From NCBI GenBank assembly GCA_947382445.1, contig CANCZH010000070.1:1-8921 (forward strand): a DNA stretch of 8,921 nt, read 5' to 3'. Both the position numbers and the translations under genes were made by a program. This DNA is from an uncultured Clostridium sp. GTDB lineage: Bacteria > Bacillota_A > Clostridia > TANB77 > CAG-508. The notes under the pieces are model-generated. The model saw nothing but the letters and a program-made list of their open reading frames with translations. It searched no databases and was not told where the DNA came from. Shown one piece after another: positions 1 to 7,268 of this stretch (the stretch's first letter is position 1; the number at the start of each line of letters is the position of its first letter).

Positions 1-459
1 CATTAAACTTTTCTTCTATACTTACGATTTTTTTCCAGTCAGTTTCATTTTCTTTTTTACGATATATTACAAAATATTTATCTGTTATATCATAGCTTGC
101 CCAGTCTAGTTCAACTGCTCCTTTTCCTTCGTTTGAATTTAAGTTTACTTTGCTTGTTATTATTAGTTGTGGTACTTCAAATTCGTATACATTGCTTATA
201 TTCCCTACATAATCTTCTGCTATTAGGTAAACATATTTTATTTTGTAGATTTCATTTATTTTTATTTCATCATTTTTATTTACTTCTGTACTATTTGATT
301 CTGTTAGCTTTGGATTTTCTATTTTTTCTGTACTTGCTAAATACCTATATTTTGTTACTCCTGATCCTTCTCCAAGTGTTTCATGTCTATCATGTGCAAT
401 TATTTTTAGTGTGCTATTATGTAATTCTGCATTTGTTATGCTAGGTGCTGTATTATCTA
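1..459. repeat. Long direct repeat, copy 1 (paired with 2528-2986)
   Basis: This stretch matches 2528-2986 at a constant offset of 2527 bases, with roughly a dozen substitutions by eye and no indels. It encodes an Ig-like module and the start of an FN3-like module in both paralogues, in the same frame. Similarity drops sharply after about 459, where the two genes keep only protein-level resemblance. The left limit is unknown because the window begins here. Confidence 0.9.
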
Positions 460-2098
460 ATTTATTTATTGTTATCTTTTGTATTGATGAGTTTCCTAGT
501 TCATCTTCGTATAGTACTGATAGCTCTTTTGCTTTATATACATCTCCTGTAAATTTATATTCTCTTATATATTCGTTTTCTCCATTTAATATTGCTTCTC
601 CTAAATCTTCTATATTATTAAATGCTATCTTAACATTTCCTATTCCTTTATCTATTGCTTTAAATGTAAAGTTTTTTGATTTAGCCCAATCTCCTATTAT
701 TTCTGTACTTGAAGTTGGCTCTGGTGGTATATTATCAACTTTTGCTATTGTAAATTCTTGTTCTGTACTGTTCTCACATTCATCCTCTACAATTACTTTA
801 AATGTTCTTCCATTTGTATCACATTCAATATCTGGTATACATGATATTGAATATTTATTGTTATTTACTATAGTATTTCCTTCAAAAATTGTATCTTCTT
901 TATCATCTATTATTTTTACTTTTACTGTATTGGTCCAATTTTCTGTTCCTGTAATTGTTATTGGCTTTGTTTTGCTCCACTCTGTTAAGTTTTCACTTTG
1001 GCTATTCATTGTTATAGTTGGTTTTTGAAAATCTGGTGTAATTTTATGCATAAAACTTTCAAACCCACATTGAACTCCATTTATATCTCCACTAAATGTG
1101 AGATTTGCATGCATAAACATTTTTTTTACATTTTCCCTTAATTGTCTAGTACTTTCTATTATAATCCTTTCTTTATATTTATCTGGTTCTGAATTTATTA
1201 TTTCTTGACTAATTAATTTTGAACTATTTATCTTTAACATATTGTCTGGATCATATGATTTACCTTCTAAAATATTAGTAATATGTATATTAACATCTAT
1301 AATGCTAGTACATGTATATGTTGGTGGAATTGTATTTTTATTAATTTGTATATTATCTGTCCAGGTTCCAAAATTCTTTTTACAAAACATACAATAAATG
1401 TTACCATCATCTTCTCTTCTAATTCTATGTCTTCCTTTTATATGCGTATTTTTGCATAATGCACATGTTCCTGGATGATCACAATCAATCTTAGTTCCAT
1501 TCTGAGTATAGCATTGTTCTGAGCCTACCCAACCTTTGTATACAATGTTAGAAACATCATATGTATTTTGATATATTTTCTTATTTGAATCATTTTTTAG
1601 ATAGTACTCTCCTCCATCTGGAATAAAATCTTTATGAATATCACATTTTTTTCTATGGCAATAGTTTATTAAAAGTACATATTCACCATTCCATACACAT
1701 GGTTTATATCCTGTATATGAATATCCACATGTACATGTTTTGGTATATGGATTCGCATATTCTGATGTACATGATTCATATCCTAAAGCCCATGTTGTAG
1801 TAAAACTATGAATTACTTCATTTTGTTTTTTCCACATTCCATACATTCATTCCAATGCTTGTTGTCATCATACATTGTTTTAAATTTATGAACATGTTGT
1901 ATACTTCCGATCATCTTCTAAATTTGTTACATCTATCAGTGTAACTATATTTATATTTTTTTTATTTTCTTCTGTTTTTACTATTTTGTCTCTTATTTTT
2001 TCTATTAGTAATATTTTATCTACTTTAATACAAAATAATGTTAATATACAAAAAATTAACGTTATTACTGCTATTATTATCTTAAATATCTTCTTCAT
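1..2098 (-). pseudogene. Membrane-anchored Cys-rich/Ig-like surface protein, copy A (partial, two frameshifts)
   Basis: This is the left-hand paralogue of the gene at 2310-4565; its 3' end lies beyond the window. The ATG at 2098 has an AGGAGG site 6 bases upstream and encodes a short N-terminus with one transmembrane segment (about residues 4-24). The first frame stops at 1886-1888. Between about 1920 and 1888 one extra base shifts the frame, after which residues resembling the HxHxxKTxYDxxKHWxEC motif of copy B appear. At the six-A run (minus strand, 1831-1826) one base is missing; a seventh A gives CGKKQNE and returns to the original frame, which is then open to position 1. The two shifts cancel. 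The conceptual protein has CxxC pairs (ECMEC, CTCG, TCALC, YCMFC) followed by Ig-like modules rich in aromatic and Asp/Asn residues. Without correction, the longest piece would run from an ATG at 1846 to the left edge. Role is inferred: extracellular, anchored by the N-terminal helix, with unknown ligand. It may be a true pseudogene or the product of assembly errors. Confidence 0.75.
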
Positions 2099-2104
2099 TT
2101 GTTT

Positions 2105-2110
2105 CCTCCT
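2105..2110 (-). promoter_or_regulatory. Ribosome binding site of copy A
   Basis: AGGAGG on the minus strand lies 6 bases before the ATG at 2098. It fixes the start of copy A and contrasts with copy B, whose only good ribosome binding site lies far upstream of a repeat tract. The stretch 2111-2309 upstream is very AT-rich. I see no convincing promoter pair in it, only a TATACT at 2132-2137 without a matching -35. Confidence 0.75.
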
Positions 2111-2303
2111 AGCTTTTATTTCTATATTTTTAGTATAATTTATTAGTTTTTAAAAATATATTAAAATGAGCTAATTGCTATATACTAAATATACATAAAT
2201 AGTTTGCTAGAAAGTTACATTTTTCTACATATAAAATGAAAGTTATATTTACTACTATTTTTTATTTTTCTATTAATATCTAATTAGTGCAGCAATGTTA
2301 TAA

Positions 2304-2316
2304 GCCCTTTTAGGGC
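2304..2316 (-). terminator. Small GC-rich hairpin at the end of copy B
   Basis: GCCCT and AGGGC form a 5-bp stem with a 3-base loop, overlapping the TAA stop (2312-2310) of copy B. On the minus strand it is followed by TTATAA rather than a solid U tract, so it is at best a weak terminator. A GC-rich stem stands out in this AT-rich stretch. Confidence 0.35.
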
Positions 2317-4565
2317 AAAAAGTTCTCGCTTTTTATTGTTTTTGAAATATTTAATAATGTATTAGTAGTTGAATCATAGCTTTCAATATAATATTGGTAT
2401 ATACTTTCATTATCAGTGGCAGTTGATGTTATGTTTATATTGCTATCTTCAACCTCTCCTGTTATTGTTATGTTTGGAGTGTTTGGTTTTGCTATATCAT
2501 TTGCAAATAAATCTATATAAGTGTTTCCATTAAACTTTTCTTCTAAACTTACGATTTTTTCCCAGTCAGCTTCATTTTCTTTTTTACGATATATTACAAA
2601 GTATTTATCTGTTATATCATAGCTTGCCCAGTCTAGTTCAACTGCTCCTTTTCCCTCGTTTGAATTTAAGTTTACTTTGCTTGTTATTATTAGTTGTGGT
2701 ACTTCAAATTCGTATACATTGCTTATATTCCCTACATAATCTTCTGCTATTAGGTAAACATATTTTATTTTGTAGATTTCATTTATTTTTATTTCATCAT
2801 TTTTATTTACTTCTGTACTATTTGATTCTGTTAGCTCAGGATTTTCTATTTTTTCTGTACTTGCTAAATACCTATATTTTATTACTCCTGATCCTTCTCC
2901 AAGTGTTTCATGTCTATCATGTGCAGTTATTTTTAGTGTGCTATTATGTAGTTCTGCATTTGTTATGCTAGGTGCTGTATTATCTAGTTTGTCTAATATT
3001 ATTTTTTTAGATGATACATTCCCTAATTCATCTTTATAATATACAATTGCATTAGTAGGTTTATAGACATCTCCAATAAATTCGTATTCTCTTGAATAAT
3101 TTTCCTCTTTTTTTGTAGCTAACTGATAGTCTTTCATATCATTAAATGCTATTTGTACATTTTCGCAACCATAATCTATTGCTGTAAATATAAATTTTTT
3201 CTCTTTTGCCCAATCTCCTCCTAATTCATTTCCAGAAGTTATTTCTGGTGCATATGCATCAACTTTTGCTATTGTAAATTCTTGTTCTGTACTATTAGCA
3301 CATGCATCTGTTACAATTACTTTGAATTTTTTGCCATTTAGTCCCACTTCAATTTCAGGTATGAATGAAATTGAATAATTTTTATTAGTAACATTGCATT
3401 TGCCTTGATAAATAATGTTTTCTTTATCATCCAATACTTCTACATTTACTTCATCTGTCCAATTTTCTGTTCCTTTAACTGTAATTGTTTTATATTTACT
3501 CCATTCATTATTATTTTCAATACTAATATTTGTTATTTTTGGTTTTTCAAAATCTGGATTATATATAATGTAATTATCTGTTATGTCAATTTCACAATTT
3601 CCTTCTATCCAAAGATGTCCCCACCATGGACATTTTATCTCAGTTGTTTTCTTTAATAAAGAACTTCTAATTTTTTGCACTACAGTAAATTCTGTTCCTT
3701 CAAAGTTTCTATTTATTACTTCATACCCATTTTTATCTAATGCATTTTCTGTATCATCTATTTTCCATAGCCAGTCATAATCATTATACAATAAAGCACC
3801 ATTTGTAAGTTTAAAATTTGAAGTCATTATATATTCTACTGGAACACTCGAACTTTTTGTTAATTTATAATTACAAATACCATATGTTTTATTGCAATAT
3901 TCACAGTATATTCTTTCAGTATTTTCATCAACTTTTAAAAAATGTTCTGGATTTTGCAGTGATACATATCCACAAATATAACATTTTCCTCCAATATCCT
4001 TACAATTTAATGGTCTACCATTAGACATCTGGCATCTTTCAAAACCAAATGAAGTATATAATCCTCCGTTTCCATAATACTCATTATAGTAGTATTTGCG
4101 TTCAATATTATTTCCACAAACACTACATACTTTTACATGTAAATATGAACTACAAAAATATTCTCCCCTCCATACACATGGTCTATGTCCATTTTCTGAA
4201 TATCCACATGAACAAATTGCCACATATGAATTTTTGGGTTCACATGATTCATATCCTAACTTCCAATTTATTTGTTTAGTATGATTCTCTTCATTTCTTG
4301 TTATTCCGCAAAAATTACATTCTTCCCAATGTTTGTCTTTATCATACTTTGTTTTATAAATGTGTTCATGTTCTGGTTTCTTTCCCATTATTATGCCTGT
4401 TACATCTATTGTTGTGACATTATTCTGAATATCAGAATTAGAGCTTTGTTCTGCTTCTCCTAAAGCTCTTTTTACATTTTTTATAATTGATATTTCTTTC
4501 ATATTTTCTGAGTAAATCACTAATAAAGCAAATATTATTAATATTGCTAAAATTCCTACACACAC
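2310..4565 (-). CDS. Membrane-anchored Cys-rich protein with Ig-like/FN3-like modules, copy B (751 codons)
   Basis: I do not recognise a named gene. The frame opens at a GTG (4565) that lacks a good ribosome binding site. Residues 2-19 form a transmembrane helix, preceded in the upstream frame by basic residues, so the bulk is probably exported and anchored at the N-terminus. Residues 65-231 are Cys-rich, with pairs at 83/86, 118/120, 147/150, 195/198 and 221/224; the HWEECNFCG unit resembles Cys/His repeats found in Firmicute surface proteins and could bind a metal. Residues about 341-436, 437-527 and 528-624 look like Ig-type modules, and about 625-695 is FN3-like. The protein ends abruptly inside what looks like a further module (about 696-751), suggesting 3' truncation. 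Translation probably starts at 4692 when the AC tract length is in frame, giving about 794 residues; in the sequenced state the two frames are not joined. Adhesion or surface display is inference from architecture. Confidence 0.85.
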   Translation of the reverse strand: MCVGILAILIIFALLVIYSENMKEISIIKNVKRALGEAEQSSNSDIQNNVTTIDVTGIIMGKKPEHEHIYKTKYDKDKHWEECNFCGITRNEENHTKQINWKLGYESCEPKNSYVAICSCGYSENGHRPCVWRGEYFCSSYLHVKVCSVCGNNIERKYYYNEYYGNGGLYTSFGFERCQMSNGRPLNCKDIGGKCYICGYVSLQNPEHFLKVDENTERIYCEYCNKTYGICNYKLTKSSSVPVEYIMTSNFKLTNGALLYNDYDWLWKIDDTENALDKNGYEVINRNFEGTEFTVVQKIRSSLLKKTTEIKCPWWGHLWIEGNCEIDITDNYIIYNPDFEKPKITNISIENNNEWSKYKTITVKGTENWTDEVNVEVLDDKENIIYQGKCNVTNKNYSISFIPEIEVGLNGKKFKVIVTDACANSTEQEFTIAKVDAYAPEITSGNELGGDWAKEKKFIFTAIDYGCENVQIAFNDMKDYQLATKKEENYSREYEFIGDVYKPTNAIVYYKDELGNVSSKKIILDKLDNTAPSITNAELHNSTLKITAHDRHETLGEGSGVIKYRYLASTEKIENPELTESNSTEVNKNDEIKINEIYKIKYVYLIAEDYVGNISNVYEFEVPQLIITSKVNLNSNEGKGAVELDWASYDITDKYFVIYRKKENEADWEKIVSLEEKFNGNTYIDLFANDIAKPNTPNITITGEVEDSNINITSTATDNESIYQYYIESYDSTTNTLLNISKTIKSENFLP
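2528..2986. repeat. Long direct repeat, copy 2 (paired with 1-459)
   Basis: This is the second member of the near-identical repeat, inside the 3' part of copy B. Such a long conserved tract in direct orientation, 2.5 kb apart, is a substrate for homologous recombination that could delete or fuse the two paralogues. The sharp border on the right is better explained by recent gene conversion than by uniform divergence. Confidence 0.9.
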
Positions 4566-4590
4566 TATCTTTTTTCTATTCTTTAAATTG

Positions 4591-4692
<102 letters not shown>

Positions 4693-4699
4693 TTTTCTG

Positions 4700-4705
4700 C
4701 TCCTT
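4700..4705 (-). promoter_or_regulatory. Ribosome binding site of leader ORF 1
   Basis: AAGGAG within GAAAGGAG, 7 bases before the ATG at 4692. By contrast, the GTG at 4565 is preceded only by an A-rich stretch. This site decides that translation of copy B should begin at 4692, on the far side of the AC tract. Confidence 0.8.
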
Positions 4706-4720
4706 TCTTTTGCATACAAA

Positions 4721-4766
4721 AAGACTTTTACTTAACAAGCTTTTCTGCTCATTAAATAAAAGTCTT
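4721..4766 (-). terminator. Terminator/attenuator-like hairpin between the two leaders
   Basis: On the minus strand AAGACTTTTA (4766-4757) pairs perfectly with TAAAAGTCTT (4730-4721). Inside, TTAA/TTAA and AGC/GCT extend the stem, with short mismatches and a 6-base loop. The last arm runs into a U5 stretch (4722-4718), as in an intrinsic terminator read on the minus strand. It sits after leader ORF 2 and 16 bases before the ribosome binding site of leader ORF 1, so it would control how much transcript reaches copy B. The stem is AT-rich and may be only moderately efficient. Confidence 0.6.
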
Positions 4767-4782
4767 CATCATAAATACAATT

Positions 4783-4803
4783 AGAGTAGTTGTTTACTAC
4801 TCT
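4783..4803 (+). terminator. Perfect 8-bp hairpin followed by T run
   Basis: AGAGTAGT and ACTACTCT enclose the loop TGTTT. On the plus strand the stem is followed by five more T, which is terminator-like, but no plus-strand gene is evident upstream. On the minus strand it would be a hairpin inside the leader transcript, and could interact with translation of leader ORF 2. Confidence 0.4.
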
Positions 4804-4814
4804 TTTTTCATTCT

Positions 4815-4892
4815 TTAAATTACTACCTGTGTGTGTGTGTGTGTGTGTACAGTACCAAGTGTTTGCTGTCTCATAGTTATTTTATTTAACAT
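4815..4892 (-). CDS. Leader ORF 2 carrying the (AC)10 tract
   Basis: The ATG at 4892 has AGGAG (4907-4903) 10 bases upstream and lies about 35 bases after a good promoter. As sequenced it encodes 25 residues: MLNKIT, then MRQQTLGTV, His-Thr repeats and QVVI. The central part parallels MKQQMPGAV and His-Thr of leader ORF 1, and GGTAGYAATTTAAAGAAT follows the tract in both, so the modules are homologous. With 9 or 12 AC units the frame would instead continue through TGSNLKNEKRVV to a TAA at 4734-4732, about 52 residues, ending just before the second arm of the hairpin at 4721-4766. It may be a regulatory leader, or the remnant of another paralogue whose body was lost. Confidence 0.55.
   Translation of the reverse strand: MLNKITMRQQTLGTVHTHTHTQVVI
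4829..4848 (-). repeat. (AC)10 dinucleotide tract, second copy
   Basis: Twenty bases of pure AC on the minus strand, in the same relative place within leader ORF 2 as the longer tract in leader ORF 1. Conserved flanks on both sides (CTGT before, AGGTAG after) show that the tract was duplicated with its surroundings. Confidence 0.97.
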
Positions 4893-4926
4893 TTTTTATT
4901 TTCTCCTAAAAAACATTTTATTTTAT

Positions 4927-4959
4927 ATTATATTTTAAATTAAAGTTTATTTTTGTCAA
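4927..4959 (-). promoter_or_regulatory. Sigma-A-type promoter of the leader/copy B transcript
   Basis: A perfect TTGACA -35 box (4959-4954) is followed after 16 bases by TAAAAT (4937-4932). A TATAAT at 4932-4927 also exists, but at a long 21-base spacing. Transcription would start near 4920-4925 and read leader ORF 2, the hairpin, leader ORF 1 and copy B. The stretch 4960-5062 between this box and the stop of spoIVFB shows no gene, only a weak 4-bp AGAC/GTCT hairpin. Confidence 0.6.
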
Positions 4960-5062
4960 GAAATAAATTTTAACCTTTCTAAATCATATCACTTCAATTA
5001 GTTGTAATAACTGCTTCTTAGACTTTATGTCTTTTTGTTTACATTTTTTCTAAATTTATAAG

Positions 5063-5669
5063 TTATGTATTATTTTCTATTGCTTTGAAAGCTCTTTGAA
5101 TTATCTTATTTTTCTTGTTTTCTTTTAAAATTAAGTACCATAAATATATTGTAATTAAGAAGAATGCTATGTTTTTAAAGTATAATACTAAAATACTTGA
5201 AATAAATGTTAATATTATTAGTGTGTTTTTTGAAATACTTTCTATTTTTTTCATCGCTTCTTTATAGGTAGTTTTGTATATAAATATAGTTTTTAATATC
5301 CTTCCTCCATCTAAAGGATATATTGGTAACATATTTATTAATAAAAGACTTAAATTTATGTATGCAATCTCCGGCATATTAGCTATTATTGCCATTATTA
5401 AAATTATTAGATTTATAAGTGGTCCGTGCTATATCTATTATTATTTTATTTATTCTTCTTTCTTTTCCATAATTCTCAAATTCTATTGAAAGACCTAAAA
5501 TCGTAATGTTTATTTTAGATATTTTTAATCCTAAAATTATTCCAGTCAAAGCATGGCCTAATTCATGTATTAGTATAAATATAAATGTTAGTGCAAATAT
5601 TTCTATATTTTTTGTAATAAAATAAAAAGCTATTATTAAAAATATTTTTAAATCTATTTTAATTTTCAT
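5063..5669 (-). pseudogene. spoIVFB: SpoIVFB-like M50 intramembrane metalloprotease, interrupted by one base
   Basis: Members of this family cleave pro-sigma-K in the mother cell, in the outer forespore membrane. The ATG at 5669 begins a frame with the zinc motif HELGH (residues 35-39) in a hydrophobic segment, which ends at 5379 after 96 codons. A second frame (5395-5063) holds the rest, with NMLPIYPLDGG supplying the third ligand Asp (about residue 120). The sequence GCA-C-GGACCACTT shows one extra C (plus-strand G at 5426). Without it the reading is AGPLINL, the conserved M50 AGP motif, and a continuous 201-residue protein results. That length fits the protease core but lacks the C-terminal CBS domain of the Bacillus enzyme. 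The start overlaps the spoIVFA-like stop by 11 bases, implying coupled translation. The break may be a sequencing error, since everything else is well conserved, or a recent mutation. Confidence 0.85.
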
Positions 5670-6411
5670 TTTCCACCTTCTTTTCTATTATTGTAAGTGG
5701 GTCTATTTGTTCTCCGTTTTTTAATATTTCAAAGTGTAAGTGGCTTCCTGTTGAGTTTCCTGTACTTCCTATTTCTCCTATTTCTTGTCCTTGTTTTATT
5801 TCATCACCTTCTGCTACATATATGTTATTACAATGTGCATATACTGTTGCAATTTCACCATCTTCAATTTTTATATGCTTTCCAAGATTTCCTTCTTCTG
5901 ATACCATTGTTACTTTTCCATTTATCGCAGATAATATTTTATCACCTATGTTACCTGCAATATCTATTCCTGTGTGATTTGGTGTTACTCTACTATCTTC
6001 TGATTCTCTTACTCCAAAGTTTGAGGTTATTTCTCCTTTATATGGCCAAATTACTTTATATTCTTGGATTTCTGCTACATTATCTGGCAGTTCTTCTACC
6101 AAACTTTGCGTTTCTTGTACATCAGTAGTTTGTGGCTCTTTTTCTTTTATTTGTGAGCTGAAAATATCTTTTATATTTATTTTTGTGTTTAAAAATGTTT
6201 TTATTTCGTCTTGAAATTCTGCTGATTGTAATTTTTCTTTATTTTGGTATCCATATATTGATATTGTTATTAAAATTATTATTAAAAAATTTCTAAATGT
6301 GTGACTTTTGGGTTGTCTTACTATCTGTCTTTCTCCTCTATAATTTATCCCATTTCTTCTATAATAGATTTCTTGTGCTTTTTGTATTTTTTCTTCATCA
6401 CTTAGAGTCAT
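5659..6411 (-). CDS. spoIVFA: SpoIVFA-like M23/LytM-domain membrane protein
   Basis: This is a 250-residue protein with a cytoplasmic basic N-terminus, one transmembrane helix (about 39-55), a linker, and a C-terminal LytM (peptidase M23) domain (about 120-240). The M23 ligands are all present: H146 and D150 in HTGID, H193 in YAHCNN, and H224/H226 in HLHFE, so it could be an active endopeptidase. SpoIVFA regulates and anchors SpoIVFB, and the overlap with the M50 gene immediately downstream supports that pairing; without this neighbour it would simply be an M23 protein such as SpoIIQ-like. I chose ATG 6411, which has AAGGAA upstream, over the in-frame TTG at 6432. Confidence 0.82.
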   Translation of the reverse strand: MTLSDEEKIQKAQEIYYRRNGINYRGERQIVRQPKSHTFRNFLIIILITISIYGYQNKEKLQSAEFQDEIKTFLNTKINIKDIFSSQIKEKEPQTTDVQETQSLVEELPDNVAEIQEYKVIWPYKGEITSNFGVRESEDSRVTPNHTGIDIAGNIGDKILSAINGKVTMVSEEGNLGKHIKIEDGEIATVYAHCNNIYVAEGDEIKQGQEIGEIGSTGNSTGSHLHFEILKNGEQIDPLTIIEKKVENEN

Positions 6412-6442
6412 ATTTTTCTTCCTTTCGTCCAAACTTTCTTTG

Positions 6443-6712
6443 TTAATGTATATGCACTCTTATGAAATTTAGAATAAAAATTGTTATTATAAAAAAAGCA
6501 AAAAGATATGTTTTCTTTCTACTTTTCTTTATTTTTATTTTTTCTTGATTAAAATATTCTTTTATTATACTTTTTCCTTCTTTTCTTGCGTATTCTTCCA
6601 TTCTCTTTTTATCTTTTGAATTATTATCTTTTAATATTATTATTGCTTCTTCAATTAAATTAGATGGTATGTCTTTTAAAATTATTATGTTTTTTAATTT
6701 TTCTTGATTCAT
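6443..6712 (-). CDS. Small single-pass membrane protein of unknown function
   Basis: An 89-residue protein, very rich in Lys, Glu and Ile. A helical, charged soluble part (about 1-68) is followed by one C-terminal transmembrane segment (about 70-85), so it resembles a tail-anchored protein. No family is recognised. The ATG at 6712 has AAAGGA 9 bases upstream; an in-frame TTG at 6730 is less likely. It lies between the 82-residue protein (24-base gap) and the M23 gene (31-base gap) and is surely co-transcribed, so a role with the SpoIVFA/SpoIVFB pair in the mother cell is possible but is inference from position only. Confidence 0.75.
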   Translation of the reverse strand: MNQEKLKNIIILKDIPSNLIEEAIIILKDNNSKDKKRMEEYARKEGKSIIKEYFNQEKIKIKKSRKKTYLFAFFIITIFILNFIRVHIH

Positions 6713-6736
6713 TTTAAATTTTCCTTTCAAGAATTT

Positions 6737-6985
6737 TTATGTTTTGTTTATTATTATTTTTATATTTTTATCTTTTGAATATTTTTTTATTATATCTTCT
6801 GAAAATCCCGCTAATTCATTTGTTATAACTATTGTGTCATATTTTTTTTGTATTAATTTTTCAATTTGTTTGTCAACTACTTCTTGTCTTTCTATTTCAA
6901 CAACATTAAATCCTAATCTCTCTGGGATTATAAAATTTTTATTATCTGTTTCTGCTCTTATCCAAGAAATTTTTATTTTTATCAC
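6737..6985 (-). CDS. Small soluble protein, possible V-ATPase F-subunit-like fold
   Basis: An 82-residue protein beginning with GTG at 6985; AAAGGTG overlaps the start and no other in-frame start is nearby. It has an alternating strand/helix pattern: a strand start (KIKISWI), a helix about 37-47, a strand in YDTIVITNELA, a helix about 62-70, and a closing strand IKIIIN. YDTIVITNELA followed by a helix and a final short strand recalls the F subunit of V-type ATPases, but no ATPase genes are nearby and the resemblance is weak. It is first in the operon leading to the M50 gene and is separated by 45 bases from the divergent ymxH gene. Function unknown. Confidence 0.7.
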   Translation of the reverse strand: MIKIKISWIRAETDNKNFIIPERLGFNVVEIERQEVVDKQIEKLIQKKYDTIVITNELAGFSEDIIKKYSKDKNIKIIINKT

Positions 6986-7030
6986 CTTTTTCTTTCTTTT
7001 TCATATTATTTAATAAGGAGTGATTTTAAT

Positions 7031-7264
7031 ATGAGTACTAAAGGTTTAGATTTTAAACATAAAGAAGTTATAAATATTACAGATGCTAAAAGGCTCGGAT
7101 TTGTTCAGGATGTTAATGCTGAACTTGATTCTGGTACTATAACTTCTATTGTTGTCCCTGGAAATTCAAAATTTTTTAATCTTTTTTCTGGTGATAGTGA
7201 AATTGTTATTCCATGGTCTAGAATAAGATGTATTGGTGAAGATATTATTTTAGTAGAAATTTAA
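7031..7264 (+). CDS. ymxH: YlmC/YmxH family sporulation protein (PRC-barrel)
   Basis: A 77-residue protein matching the YlmC/YmxH family: a small PRC-barrel-like beta protein with KEVINITDAKRLGFVQDVN near the N-terminus, and VPWSRI-type residues (IVIPWSRIRCIGEDIILV) at the end. AAGGAG lies 10 bases before the ATG. Family members are common in spore formers and often sit beside sigG, but their molecular role is not established. Here the gene is on the opposite strand from its neighbours, and its stop is only 4 bases from the stop of sigG, so their transcripts must overlap. The full family length is present. Confidence 0.9.
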   Translation: MSTKGLDFKHKEVINITDAKRLGFVQDVNAELDSGTITSIVVPGNSKFFNLFSGDSEIVIPWSRIRCIGEDIILVEI

Positions 7265-7268
7265 ATTT

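Noticed and set aside
97..444. Plus-strand 115-codon frame, with a near-identical copy at 2624-2971
   Set aside because: Both are Leu/Phe-rich antisense shadows of the duplicated surface-protein coding region, repeated only because the genes are repeated.
411..1028. Plus-strand 205-codon hydrophobic frame
   Set aside because: It is antisense to the continuous minus-strand frame of copy A, with no ribosome binding site and no recognisable family.
1904..1912. GATCGGAAG (minus strand), matching the start of a common sequencing adapter, beside the copy A frameshift
   Set aside because: Only nine bases match and the flanks do not continue as adapter. Chance is a sufficient explanation, though read inspection there is worthwhile.
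5697..6128. Plus-strand 143-codon Leu/Phe-rich frame
   Set aside because: Antisense shadow of the M23 domain, whose zinc motifs are clear on the minus strand.
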